From: an uncultured SAR116 cluster alpha proteobacterium
GTDB taxonomy: Bacteria; Pseudomonadota; Alphaproteobacteria; Puniceispirillales; Marisalimonadaceae
Length of the DNA: 46,048 bases
Assembly: GCA_902533695.1 (NCBI GenBank)
Contig: CACAMV010000007.1
Span: 1 to 46,048 of the forward strand
Direction of reading: 5' to 3'
Positions 34,352 through 42,622 of the stretch are shown here, in pieces; the stretch's first letter is position 1, and every line of letters starts with the position of its first letter. The position numbers and the translations under genes were made by a program. The notes under the pieces were generated by a model. That model did not search any database, was not told the DNA's origin, and saw only the letters and a list, made by a program, of their open reading frames with translations.

Positions 34352-35152
34352 ATGAATTTATCAAATGAACAACTAAAACAATTTGAAGATGAAGGATACA
34401 TTTTCCTACCAGAAGTTTTTTCAAAAATTGAAGCTGAACTTTTAAAAAAAGAATCTGAAAAAGTCTATTCTTTAAAAAGAAAAGAAGTTGTTAGAGAATT
34501 AAGTGGTGTTGCTAGAACAGCGTTCGCAGCGCATACTTATAATGAGGCATTTAAAAGACTTGGCGCACATCCAAGATTATTAAATCCTGTAAAAGAAATT
34601 CTTGGTGGTGACGTTTATATGCACCAATTTAAAGTAAATGCAAAAGCAGCATTTGATGGAGATGTGTGGCAATGGCATCAAGATTTTGGAGTATGGCATA
34701 GAGATGATCAAATGCCTGAACCAAGAGCTATGAATATTTCAGTGTTTTTAGATGATGTTACAGCTGCTAATGGCCCATTATTATTTATTCCTGGAAGTCA
34801 TAAATTAGGAGTTGTTGAAGCTGGCCATGACACCGAAACGACTAGCTATCCTTTATGGACTCTTAGTAGAGAAAAAGTTACTGAATTAGCAAATAGAGGT
34901 GGATGTGTTGCCCCAACTGGACCAGCAGGCAGCATGCTATTGTTTTCATCATTACTTGTTCATGCAAGTCCTCCAAATATCTCACCGTTTGGTAGATCTA
35001 TAGTTTACCTTTCATTATGTCATGTTGAAAATCATATTAGAGCCTTTAAAAGAGAGGAATGGATAGCACATAGAAACTTTGAACCTATCAACGCTTTAGA
35101 TGACAATTGTTTAACTGATCTTATCAACAAAAATTTAACGGCAGCAGAATAA
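34352..35152 (+). CDS. Phytanoyl-CoA dioxygenase (PhyH) family Fe(II)/2-oxoglutarate oxygenase
   Basis: Iron/2-oxoglutarate-dependent hydroxylase of 266 residues. The metal triad is His109 and Asp111 (WHQDF) and His204 (VHASPP); Arg215 in FGRSIVY would bind 2-oxoglutarate. FLDDVTAANGPLLFIPGSHKLG is the typical PhyH strand pair. The HQDFGVWH region also recalls ectoine and proline hydroxylases, so the substrate may be a small soluble metabolite rather than a CoA ester. Preceded by GAGAAAATT, then ATG. First gene of an operon with a tyrosine phosphatase-like protein and a SAF-domain oxidoreductase; this combination is not one I recognise from a known pathway. Confidence 0.9.
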   Translation: MNLSNEQLKQFEDEGYIFLPEVFSKIEAELLKKESEKVYSLKRKEVVRELSGVARTAFAAHTYNEAFKRLGAHPRLLNPVKEILGGDVYMHQFKVNAKAAFDGDVWQWHQDFGVWHRDDQMPEPRAMNISVFLDDVTAANGPLLFIPGSHKLGVVEAGHDTETTSYPLWTLSREKVTELANRGGCVAPTGPAGSMLLFSSLLVHASPPNISPFGRSIVYLSLCHVENHIRAFKREEWIAHRNFEPINALDDNCLTDLINKNLTAAE

Positions 35153-35161
35153 AATTTTAAA

Positions 35162-35905
35162 ATGCCATTAGATTTTAAAACCGTTAGCAATTTTAGAGAC
35201 GCATCTATTCATAACATGTCATCTGGAAAAATTTTCAGATCTGCAAAGTTAAGTAACCTTAGTATAACCGAAAGAAATAAATTGGATGACTTAAACATTT
35301 ACAAAGTTATAGATTTCAGAGACCCAAGGGAAATTAAAAAATCACCTAACAATTTGTCCCCATATTTAAAAGAAAGATATATTAATCTTAGTATTTCGGC
35401 ACAAACACTATCTAGGATGGTGACTGCATGCAAAGACAAAAAAGATAATGTCATTTATTACGAAAAAGTGATGGAAGAAAGCTATAAACTATATATCGAA
35501 AATCATAAAAATGTATGGAAAGATTTTTTTAAAATTTTAATTTCTTCTAAAGGTCAACCAATTTTATATCATTGCACTGCTGGAAAAGATAGAACTGGGA
35601 TAGCAAGCTACTTAGTTCAATCTTTATGTGAAGTTGAAGAAAACTTCATCGATGAAAACTATCTGCTATCAAATGATTTACTTTCATCTAAAGAAGCTGT
35701 GTCTGAACAAAAAGATACGGTTAAACATCCCGAAAAACTAGTTACACCATTAATGTTATCCACATTAGGTAAGGTTAAAATTTCTTACCTAAATTCAGCA
35801 AAAAACCTCATAAAAGAAAAGTATCAATCTGTAAAAAGTTTTTTTTTGAACGAGTTAGGTTTTAATAGCCAGGATTTAAATGAATTTTTAGCTATATATA
35901 AATAG
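35162..35905 (+). CDS. Tyrosine phosphatase family protein (DSP-like, Y_phosphatase3 type)
   Basis: Protein-tyrosine-phosphatase-fold enzyme of 247 residues. The P-loop is HCTAGKDRTG at residues 137-146, with nucleophile Cys138 and Arg144; the likely general acid Asp lies in the DFRDPREI segment near 52-58. The N-terminal FRDASIHNMSSGKIFRSAKL matches the bacterial/LipA-like group, which often acts on phosphorylated sugars, lipids or inositols rather than on protein. It has no signal peptide. It starts nine bases after the PhyH gene and ends four before the oxidoreductase. Its place between metabolic genes suggests dephosphorylation of a small metabolite; that is inference. Confidence 0.88.
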   Translation: MPLDFKTVSNFRDASIHNMSSGKIFRSAKLSNLSITERNKLDDLNIYKVIDFRDPREIKKSPNNLSPYLKERYINLSISAQTLSRMVTACKDKKDNVIYYEKVMEESYKLYIENHKNVWKDFFKILISSKGQPILYHCTAGKDRTGIASYLVQSLCEVEENFIDENYLLSNDLLSSKEAVSEQKDTVKHPEKLVTPLMLSTLGKVKISYLNSAKNLIKEKYQSVKSFFLNELGFNSQDLNEFLAIYK

Positions 35906-35909
35906 TAAT

Positions 35910-37217
35910 ATGTTTTTGGAATTAAAAATAAATGAATTGATTGAAAATAATAAGACCGTTAGGGTAGCCTTAATTGGTGCTGGTAAATTTGGCTCTATGT
36001 TCCTTAGCCAGGTTCCGTCAACCAAAGGTCTTTCAGTTTCAACAATTTGTGATTTAAATATTGATAAAGCAAAACAATCTTGTCGTGAAGTAGGTTGGAC
36101 AGAAGATTTAATTTTGAATACAATTTTTTTAGATAATTATGAAGAAGCTATTAAAAGAAATGATGTTGATGTTGTTGTAGAAGCTACAGGTCATCCCAGT
36201 TATGGTATTTTTCATGCACAAAAATGTTTTGAACATGGAAAACATGTTGTAATGGTCAATGTAGAGGCTGATGTATTAGCTGGAGCATACCTATACAAAG
36301 AAGCTAAATCAGCAAATGTTGTTTACTCAATGGCGTACGGAGACCAGCCGGCATTGACAATAGAAATTATCGAATGGGCAAGAGCTTCTGGTTTTAAAGT
36401 AACAGCAGCTGGAAAAGGAACAAAGTATTTACCGGAATTTCATGCTTCTACTCCAGATACCGTATGGAATCATTATGGGTTAAGCAAAGAGGAAGCTGAA
36501 ATTGCTGGCATGAACCCCAAGATGTTTAATTCTTTTTTGGATGGAACAAAGTCTTCATTAGAAATGGCTGCAATTGCAAATGCATCAGAAATGCACGTTC
36601 CTGATGATGGTCTTTTGTTTACTCCTTGCGGAATGGATGAATTGGCAAAAACTTTAAAGCCAAAAAATAAAAATGGTGTTTTAAAATATGATGGTCAAGT
36701 CGAAGTTGTATCTTCTGTTCATAGAGATGGAAAACCAGTCTATAGAGATTTGAGATGGGGTGTTTATGCTGTATTACAAGCTCCAAACGATTACGCAGCT
36801 TCTTGCTTTAAACAATACGGGATGAATACAGATGAAACTGGGGAATATTCCGCAATGTACAAACCTTTCCATTTAATTGGAATGGAGTTGAACACATCTA
36901 TCTTTTCTGCAGCACTTTTAAAAATACCTACCGGTCAAACCAAATCTTTTCTGGCCGACGTAGTTGCCACATCTAAGAAAAAATTATTACATGGAAGTTT
37001 TTTAGATGGAGAAGGAGGATCTACCGTTTGGGGAAAATTAATTCCAGCTGAAAAATCTATAAAACTAAACGCTCTTCCAATTGGTCTTGCTAATAAGCTT
37101 AAATTAAAAAATGACATCCTTGAAGATAAAATTATAACTTGGAATGATGTGGAGTTTAATATCAATGACGAAATTATAAGTTATAGAAAAAAAATGGAAA
37201 GCCAGATCAAGTATTGA
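35910..37217 (+). CDS. Homoserine-dehydrogenase-like NAD(P) oxidoreductase with C-terminal SAF domain
   Basis: COG4091-type oxidoreductase of 435 residues. An N-terminal Rossmann domain has VALIGAGKFGSMF at residues 19-31 and VVVEATGHPSYG; the centre contains VNVEADVLAGAYLYKEAK and YSMAYGDQPALT, typical of this group; the C-terminal SAF domain spans about 345-430. Members have been tied to sugar-acid or branched polyol metabolism, but no reaction is settled from sequence. It is the last gene of the PhyH operon and overlaps the convergent MBL gene by 11 bases, so both C-termini share DNA. Neighbouring OtnI/OtnC genes make a four- or five-carbon sugar-acid substrate plausible. Confidence 0.87.
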   Translation: MFLELKINELIENNKTVRVALIGAGKFGSMFLSQVPSTKGLSVSTICDLNIDKAKQSCREVGWTEDLILNTIFLDNYEEAIKRNDVDVVVEATGHPSYGIFHAQKCFEHGKHVVMVNVEADVLAGAYLYKEAKSANVVYSMAYGDQPALTIEIIEWARASGFKVTAAGKGTKYLPEFHASTPDTVWNHYGLSKEEAEIAGMNPKMFNSFLDGTKSSLEMAAIANASEMHVPDDGLLFTPCGMDELAKTLKPKNKNGVLKYDGQVEVVSSVHRDGKPVYRDLRWGVYAVLQAPNDYAASCFKQYGMNTDETGEYSAMYKPFHLIGMELNTSIFSAALLKIPTGQTKSFLADVVATSKKKLLHGSFLDGEGGSTVWGKLIPAEKSIKLNALPIGLANKLKLKNDILEDKIITWNDVEFNINDEIISYRKKMESQIKY

Positions 37218-38028
37218 TTGGTTTTATAGGTCCCTTATCTAACCTCCATGAAAACTCACAACTATTAACCATGGGAAAATATTCTTTTATTAAAGGATCA
37301 TGACCAGGAATGACTAAATCATTAGATGATGCTAAAATTTTAATTTTTTCAAACCCATCTAGCATTTCTTGAAGATCAATTACAATCGGAAAAGGTTTAC
37401 CTGTCAAAAAATTTTCATAAAAATGACTGGCATCAGAGGCTAGACATAAATAACCCTTTTCTGTCTTTACGCGAACAGATTGAAGACCTCTAGAATGTCC
37501 TCCTATTAAATGAACTGTTAAACCAGGTAAAATATATCCATCACCTTTATAAAACTTAACGCGACCTGAAAAAACATTTTCTACCATCTGACAAACATGC
37601 TTTCCAGTAAATGGCATTTTTATAACTTCATGACACATACATGGACCTGTAGCATAAGACATTTCAGTTTCTTGAAGATGAAATAATGCATTTGGAAAAT
37701 CATTGAGTCCACCTGCATGATCATAGTGAAGGTGAGTAATTATTACATCTGTTACATCCGAAGCGTTTATATTAATTGCGTCCAAAGCTTCAGCAGGAGA
37801 TCTTAAGATTGGTCTTTGTCTTCTTTTTGCCTCTTCATAATCATACCCTGTATCCACTACTATTGTTTTAGCACCTGATTTTAAAACCCAGATATAGTAA
37901 TCTATGACATGATTTTCATCTGAATGATCATCAAAAATAAAACTCTCTTTCCTTGTCCTATTAATTCTTTCAGCATACTTAATAGAATATACTTCCCAGA
38001 ATTCATTTGAAATTTTCTTATTATTCAT
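37207..38028 (-). CDS. MBL-fold metallohydrolase (AHL-lactonase-like)
   Basis: Metallo-beta-lactamase-fold hydrolase of 273 residues. Metal motif HLHYDH is at residues 99-104, with the further metal His in IGGHSRGLQ, the bridging Asp in LASDASH, and the late His of VIPGHDP. It matches the N-acyl-homoserine lactonase branch, but the operon (aldo/keto reductase, OtnI, OtnC) argues for hydrolysis of a sugar lactone or similar ester. It is the last gene of a five-gene minus-strand set, one base after the aldo/keto reductase, and overlaps the convergent SAF oxidoreductase by 11 bases. Not closely similar to the MBL protein at 6848. Confidence 0.88.
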   Translation of the reverse strand: MNNKKISNEFWEVYSIKYAERINRTRKESFIFDDHSDENHVIDYYIWVLKSGAKTIVVDTGYDYEEAKRRQRPILRSPAEALDAININASDVTDVIITHLHYDHAGGLNDFPNALFHLQETEMSYATGPCMCHEVIKMPFTGKHVCQMVENVFSGRVKFYKGDGYILPGLTVHLIGGHSRGLQSVRVKTEKGYLCLASDASHFYENFLTGKPFPIVIDLQEMLDGFEKIKILASSNDLVIPGHDPLIKEYFPMVNSCEFSWRLDKGPIKPINT

Positions 38029-38029
38029 A

Positions 38030-38986
38030 TTAATTTACCTCTTCTATTCTATCAGTTGCTGGAGGTGGTGTGCGTGTTAACTCATTAATCTGTTTATAAA
38101 TTTTTTCATCTAATTTAATTTTTAAAGATTCTAAACATGGTTGTAATTGTTTCATATTTCTTCCCGAAACAATTGGAGAAGTAACCCCCTTATGATGAGC
38201 AACCCAAGCTATTGCTAATGATATAGGGTTATAGTTTAATCTTTTAGATAATTTAATAAAATCTTCACTTACTTTTTTCATCCATTCTTGACCATATCTT
38301 TTTTTATACTTTTCATCATAATCTAGTCTTCCAACAATATTATGATTGTTCTTAGATTTTACGTTGTATTTACCTGTTAAAAATCCTCCACCTAAAGGAC
38401 TGTAACTAACTACATTTAATTTTTCAGATATTGCCATGGGAAGTATTTCCACCTCTACCTGCCTTTTAACAATATTATACATAGGTTGCAAAAACTCTAT
38501 CTGTGGAAAATTATTAATCTTTGAAATCATTTGAGATTTCATAATTTGCCAAGCAGAAAAATTTGAAACACCAAAATGAAAAAATTTTTTTTCATCCTTT
38601 AATCTATTAATCTCTTCCAGACTTTTTTCTAACGGAGTATTATTGTCCCAATGGTGTATAAAAAAAATATCTACATAATCTTGTTTCAGTCTTATTAAAC
38701 TTTCCTCTAGTTGAGATCTTAAGTTTTCTGGTTCAGCTCCCCCTTTTGAGCCTGCCTTGGTAATAATAATTAAATCTTCTCTTTCATTCTTAATTAGTTT
38801 GCCAAGAATTTCTTCTGATTTACCTCCAGTATAAACGTATGCTGTATCAAAAAAATTAATACCAATATTTCTGCAAGCTTCGTACATTTCTTGAGAGTCT
38901 TTTTCATTTGCTCCATCACCAAATTGCATTGTTCCATAACATAGTGATGAATTTTTAAGTTTATACGGTCCAAATAAATTTTTCAT
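38030..38986 (-). CDS. Aldo/keto reductase
   Basis: NADPH-dependent AKR of 318 residues with the (alpha/beta)8 pattern. The tetrad can be placed: Asp47 and Tyr52 in FFDTAYVYTGG, Lys77 in IIITKAG, and a His in DIFFIHHWD. VVSYSPLGGGFLTGKYN and LAIAWVAHHKGVTSPIVSGRNMKQL are family-typical and include the cofactor loop. It is close to the Tas/YajO-like group that reduces sugars, aldehydes or ketones. It lies between the MBL hydrolase and the OtnI-like isomerase with gaps of one and 16 bases, so it likely acts on the same sugar-acid or lactone pool; an oxidising dehydrogenase direction (aldose to lactone) would fit with the lactonase next door. That link is inference. Confidence 0.92.
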   Translation of the reverse strand: MKNLFGPYKLKNSSLCYGTMQFGDGANEKDSQEMYEACRNIGINFFDTAYVYTGGKSEEILGKLIKNEREDLIIITKAGSKGGAEPENLRSQLEESLIRLKQDYVDIFFIHHWDNNTPLEKSLEEINRLKDEKKFFHFGVSNFSAWQIMKSQMISKINNFPQIEFLQPMYNIVKRQVEVEILPMAISEKLNVVSYSPLGGGFLTGKYNVKSKNNHNIVGRLDYDEKYKKRYGQEWMKKVSEDFIKLSKRLNYNPISLAIAWVAHHKGVTSPIVSGRNMKQLQPCLESLKIKLDEKIYKQINELTRTPPPATDRIEEVN

Positions 38987-39002
38987 TTTAAAAATTTAAA
39001 CC

Positions 39003-39773
39003 TTATAGTTTTTGAAATTCTTTTAACCATGAGATACCTTCATCTGTAGTGGTTATTGGATTGTATTCTGCACCAACATATCCTAAATATCCTAATTTAT
39101 CTATTTCTGGAATAATCCAATTATAATTAAGTTCACCATCTATTGGTTCATTCCTGTGAGGGAGAGAGGCTATTTGTATATGTCCTATGAAACACAAATA
39201 ATTTTTAATTTTTCTCATTAAATCACCCTGATTAATTTGAATATGATAAAAATCAAAAATTAATTTTATATTTTTAGAATCCACTAAGTCTATAATTTCG
39301 CATGCTTGTTCTATTGTTGAAATAAAATAATTAGGAATATCTATTCTATTTTTTGGCTCAATTAAAACACCTATGCCTTTAGGTTCACATAGATCCCTGG
39401 CATATTTAAGATTTTCTATAAGTGTAACAAGACATTTTGCAGATAAGTCGGTCTTGCCAGCTAAAAGATGAATGTTTTTACATCCAATTTTCTCTGCATA
39501 ATCAACAGCATTTTTTATACCTTCTTGTGCTTCAGTTTTTTTATCCGGTAATGCACATAATCCAAATTCGCCCTTTTCTAAATCTCCCTTAATTGTGTTC
39601 AAACAAAGAATTGGTAAACTGGTTTCATCAGATGCTTGTTTAATAACATTTGGATCTTCATTATAGGGAAACCAAAGTTCAACAGCATCAAAATTATATT
39701 TTTTTGCTTGGTGAATAGCTTGATCTATTTTTAATTCAGTCCAAAGCAGACCTAGGTTTGCTGAATATTTCAT
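39003..39773 (-). CDS. otnI: Hydroxypyruvate isomerase family, OtnI-like 2-oxo-tetronate isomerase
   Basis: AP-endonuclease-2-type TIM barrel of 256 residues. The sequence follows OtnI/Hyi strongly: FDAVELWFPYNEDP, LNTIKGDLEKGEFGLCALPDKK, GCKNIHLLAGKTD, and GHIQIASLPHRNEP followed by GELNYNWI. Characterised OtnI interconverts 2-oxo- and 3-oxo-tetronates in the acid-sugar pathway in which OtnK phosphorylates and OtnC decarboxylates the product. The gene directly follows OtnC with a four-base gap, exactly the known pairing. Neither an OtnK kinase (DUF1537) nor a tetronate dehydrogenase is visible here, so they may lie elsewhere. Hydroxypyruvate isomerase activity is the alternative. Confidence 0.85.
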   Translation of the reverse strand: MKYSANLGLLWTELKIDQAIHQAKKYNFDAVELWFPYNEDPNVIKQASDETSLPILCLNTIKGDLEKGEFGLCALPDKKTEAQEGIKNAVDYAEKIGCKNIHLLAGKTDLSAKCLVTLIENLKYARDLCEPKGIGVLIEPKNRIDIPNYFISTIEQACEIIDLVDSKNIKLIFDFYHIQINQGDLMRKIKNYLCFIGHIQIASLPHRNEPIDGELNYNWIIPEIDKLGYLGYVGAEYNPITTTDEGISWLKEFQKL

Positions 39774-39777
39774 TTAT

Positions 39778-40425
39778 TTAATCCCATTTAATTTTAAATT
39801 TGTTAATCACATCATTTACATTCTCATTATTAAGTAACCGCGGATTCTGTCCAGTTAAAATTAATGCCAATTTAGCAGTGTTTTCAAGTTCTTCTATAGC
39901 ATTTGCAGCTGATTCTAAACTTTTACCTGCAACAACTGGTCCGTGATTTGCTAATAAAACGGCTGATCTTTTCCCAGCTATCCCTTTAATTTCTTCTCCC
40001 AAGGCAGGGTCACCTGGGACATAAAATGGTAGCAATTTTACCTTCCCAAGTAACATAATTGCGTATGGTGTTAATGAAGGAAAAACGTTATCTTCATCCA
40101 AACCTGGCAACATGGAGTAGGCAACTGAGTGAGTAGAGTGTAAATGAAAAACTGCACCAGTTTCACTATTGTTACTTTCATAAAATGCACGATGAAGAAA
40201 AAGTTCTTTCGTTGGTTTTTTTTTACCTATTATTTCTCCTGACTTCTTTACCTTGACTATATCTTCTGGAATTAACCTACCAAAAGAAGATTCGGTTGGC
40301 GTCACAAGCAAATCCCCATCTTCATCACATGCAGAAATATTTCCTGTAGAACCATGTGTCAAACCCCTATCAAACATAGATTTGCCAATCTCGCAAATCA
40401 GTTCTCTTAAATTACTTTCCTTCAT
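39778..40425 (-). CDS. otnC: Class II aldolase family, OtnC-like 3-oxo-tetronate 4-phosphate decarboxylase
   Basis: Zinc-dependent class II aldolase/adducin-fold protein of 215 residues. Zinc ligands are in VFHLHSTHS (His94, His96) and ANHGPVV (near 158), and the catalytic Glu74 is in PTKELFLH. Strings such as GLTHGSTGNIS, LVTPTESSFGRL and LTPYAIMLLGKV are those of OtnC rather than of fuculose- or ribulose-phosphate aldolases. The start at the ATG at 40425 is preferred over a TTG nine bases upstream because AAAGG is then at a more usable distance. Heads the pair with OtnI. Function follows from close family resemblance and the OtnC-OtnI neighbourhood. Confidence 0.87.
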   Translation of the reverse strand: MKESNLRELICEIGKSMFDRGLTHGSTGNISACDEDGDLLVTPTESSFGRLIPEDIVKVKKSGEIIGKKKPTKELFLHRAFYESNNSETGAVFHLHSTHSVAYSMLPGLDEDNVFPSLTPYAIMLLGKVKLLPFYVPGDPALGEEIKGIAGKRSAVLLANHGPVVAGKSLESAANAIEELENTAKLALILTGQNPRLLNNENVNDVINKFKIKWD

Positions 40426-40450
40426 ATTTTTCAATACCTTTTATTAAGAA

Positions 40451-40933
40451 TTAATAACCAAACAAATTAAAAAACAAACCTATTGCTATACCAATAGCAA
40501 CGTGGCTCCAAATTGATAAAGAACTAATAAACAACGGTCGAGAAGTGTTTAAAGCTAAAAAGCCTTTTCCTAAAACAGGTAACATAAAAAACCACGGTAT
40601 AACTAATGTAACTAATCCAAAGATTAAACCATCAACTAAATTTGCTTCTAAAATATTAGAAAATTTCATAAGTATAAAAAAACCTATAGAGTATATAATC
40701 CCAACAAAATAATGAAAAATCCATCCTATCAATAATTCATTTTTATAAGGTTTCTCATTTTCAATATTTGGATTATATACTTTTTGTTTTAAAATTAGTT
40801 GTATAAACCACCTGCCTATGATTTTCCAATCTGAGGGGTTTATGCCATAAGTTAATTTCAAAACCCTTTGCCATAAATCCATGACAAGACATGACAGCAA
40901 GCCAACGATAATTATATGAAGTGTAAAATGCAA
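40451..40933 (-). CDS. DUF2938 membrane protein
   Basis: Integral membrane protein of 160 residues with about four hydrophobic helices. It matches the DUF2938 pattern: an N-terminal LLSCLVMDLWQRVL helix, GWIFHYFVGIIYSIGF, LVIPWFFMLPVLGKGFLA, and a final WSHVAIGIAIGLFF. The family's function is unknown. The start is a TTG at 40933 supported by a strong GAGGAG at 40942-40947, eight bases upstream, so the rare codon is credible. It precedes OtnC in the minus-strand set with a 25-base gap. It could be a membrane helper of the operon or simply a neighbour. Confidence 0.82.
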   Translation of the reverse strand: MHFTLHIIIVGLLSCLVMDLWQRVLKLTYGINPSDWKIIGRWFIQLILKQKVYNPNIENEKPYKNELLIGWIFHYFVGIIYSIGFFILMKFSNILEANLVDGLIFGLVTLVIPWFFMLPVLGKGFLALNTSRPLFISSLSIWSHVAIGIAIGLFFNLFGY

Positions 40934-41058
40934 AAAATCTTCTCCTCTAATTTAAATACTCTAAAAATTTATTATAGTATTTCCCAAAATAAAATTATAA
41001 AATTAAAAAACATATTTTAGTATAATTTAAAATTACAATTTTTAAAAAAGGAAAAATA
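40934..41058. promoter_or_regulatory. Divergent intergenic region upstream of DUF2938 and the SDR pair
   Basis: This 125-base spacer is very AT-rich. On the plus strand TATAAT at 41021-41026 could be the -10 for the SDR operon, with AAAGGA ahead of the ATG at 41059 as ribosome site; no strong -35 is seen. On the minus strand the GAGGAG for DUF2938 lies at 40942-40947. No stable hairpin stands out. Confidence 0.4.
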
Positions 41059-41793
41059 ATGACAAACTTTAATGGTCAAACAGCAGTTATAACAGGTGGA
41101 GCTCAAGGTATTGGATTTTCAACAGCTGAACGTTTAATCAATGATGGATGTGAAGTAATGATTTGGGATATGGATGAAAAATTAGGTAATGAATCTGCAG
41201 AAAGACTAAACTGTCATTTTTTGAAAGTTAACTTAACCAACGAAAATATTGTTGAAAAAACAACGCAAGAATCATTAAAAAAAATGGGTAAAATTGATAT
41301 TTTAGTATGTAGTGCAGGCATTGCTGGACCGACTCATCCTGTTTGGGACTATCCTACCGAAGATTGGTTAAATGTATTTAATGTCAATGTAAATGGTCTT
41401 TTTTATTGCAATAAACATGTTGTCAGAAATATGAGAGAAACGGGTTATGGAAGAATTGTTAATATAGCTTCAATAGCAGGTAAGGAAGGAAATCCAAACG
41501 CTCCAGCATATTCAGCTTCCAAAGCGGCTGTTATAGGGTTGACAAAATCCTTGGGAAAGGAAACAGCTGATCAGGATATAGCTGTGAATTGCATCACTCC
41601 AGCCACAGCTCAAACAAGAATCCTTGAACAAGTTTCAGAAGAGTTTATAGAATATATGAGATCAAAAATTCCAAGAGGTAGATTTGTTAAAGTTGAAGAA
41701 ATTGCTTCTTTAATTGCATTTCTAGTTGGCAAAGAAAACAGTTTTACCACTGCAGGAGTATTTGATATATCTGGAGGAAGAGCTACATATTAA
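41059..41793 (+). CDS. Short-chain dehydrogenase/reductase 2
   Basis: Classical SDR of 244 residues with all key motifs: TGGAQGIG at residues 11-18, CSAGIAG near 90 (a variant of NNAG), Ser in NIASIAG, and the catalytic pair in YSASK. The C-terminal FDISGGRATY is typical. It resembles sugar-acid dehydrogenases such as 2-keto-3-deoxy-fuconate dehydrogenases in its PATAQTRI loop, but this is a weak guide. It is the first gene of a two-SDR operon downstream of a divergent promoter region, next to OtnC/OtnI, so a role in oxidising a sugar acid is plausible. NAD versus NADP preference is suggested as NAD by the acidic DMDE after strand 2. Confidence 0.9.
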   Translation: MTNFNGQTAVITGGAQGIGFSTAERLINDGCEVMIWDMDEKLGNESAERLNCHFLKVNLTNENIVEKTTQESLKKMGKIDILVCSAGIAGPTHPVWDYPTEDWLNVFNVNVNGLFYCNKHVVRNMRETGYGRIVNIASIAGKEGNPNAPAYSASKAAVIGLTKSLGKETADQDIAVNCITPATAQTRILEQVSEEFIEYMRSKIPRGRFVKVEEIASLIAFLVGKENSFTTAGVFDISGGRATY

Positions 41794-41816
41794 ATTTAAC
41801 CAGCTTTTATTCAATA

Positions 41817-42611
41817 ATGAAAGACAACAATAAACATCAGAATAAAACTGTGTGTATTACAGGCGCAGGAGGTGGCATAGGTAGAGCCATTGCAATTGAG
41901 ATGAATAAAGAGGGATATAACGTTGCTTGCGCTGATACAAATCTTGATGGTTTAAACCAAACTATTCAACTTTTAAGTAATGAAAAATCCGAAGCTATTG
42001 CTTTAAAAACAGATGTCTCCAACGTGCTTGATATAAAAAAAATGGTAAATGAAGTTGTTAAAACCTTTAATTCTTTAGATGTCATGGTTAATAATGCAGG
42101 TGTTACAAGGGCAGCTAAAATTGAAGATTTAAATGAAAAAGATTGGAATTGGATTTTTGATGTAAATGCAAAAGGCACTTTTTTTTGCATGCAAGAAGCA
42201 GCAAAACAAATGATCAAACAAAAAACAGGCGGAAGAATCATCAATATGTCCTCTAATGGAGCAAAGGGTTTTGTTGATGTTTCAAACGCTATTTATGCAG
42301 CCAGCAAAGGTTCAGTTATTAGTATGACCAAAACAGCAGCGCAACAATTAGGTAAATATGGTATCACTGTAAATTCAATATGTCCTGGAGTAACTTTGAC
42401 TGACATTTTAGAAAAAATCATTAAAACCAGAGCCACAGAACAAAATAAAACTCGAAAGCAAGTTTTAGAGCATTACTTGAGAAACGTACCAACAGGTCTA
42501 GCAAATGACCCTAAAGAAATAGCTTTAATGGTTTTGTTTCTATCATCCAAAGGAGGAAGAAATATTTCTGGTCAATCCTATAACATAGATGGAGGAGCCG
42601 TTACAAATTAG
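41817..42611 (+). CDS. Short-chain dehydrogenase/reductase 3
   Basis: Second classical SDR of the pair, 264 residues. Motifs: TGAGGGIG near residue 15, NNAGVTR around 90, NMSSNGAKG for the Ser, and YAASK for the catalytic Tyr/Lys. The ending YNIDGGAVTN is standard. The acidic Asp in CADTNLDG after strand 2 favours NAD(H). It follows the previous SDR by 23 bases; the two share the fold but are clearly different proteins, so they probably act on different steps or enantiomers of one substrate. Converges on the LysE-family gene 11 bases downstream. Substrate unknown. Confidence 0.9.
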   Translation: MKDNNKHQNKTVCITGAGGGIGRAIAIEMNKEGYNVACADTNLDGLNQTIQLLSNEKSEAIALKTDVSNVLDIKKMVNEVVKTFNSLDVMVNNAGVTRAAKIEDLNEKDWNWIFDVNAKGTFFCMQEAAKQMIKQKTGGRIINMSSNGAKGFVDVSNAIYAASKGSVISMTKTAAQQLGKYGITVNSICPGVTLTDILEKIIKTRATEQNKTRKQVLEHYLRNVPTGLANDPKEIALMVLFLSSKGGRNISGQSYNIDGGAVTN

Positions 42612-42622
42612 TTCAAGAAAAG

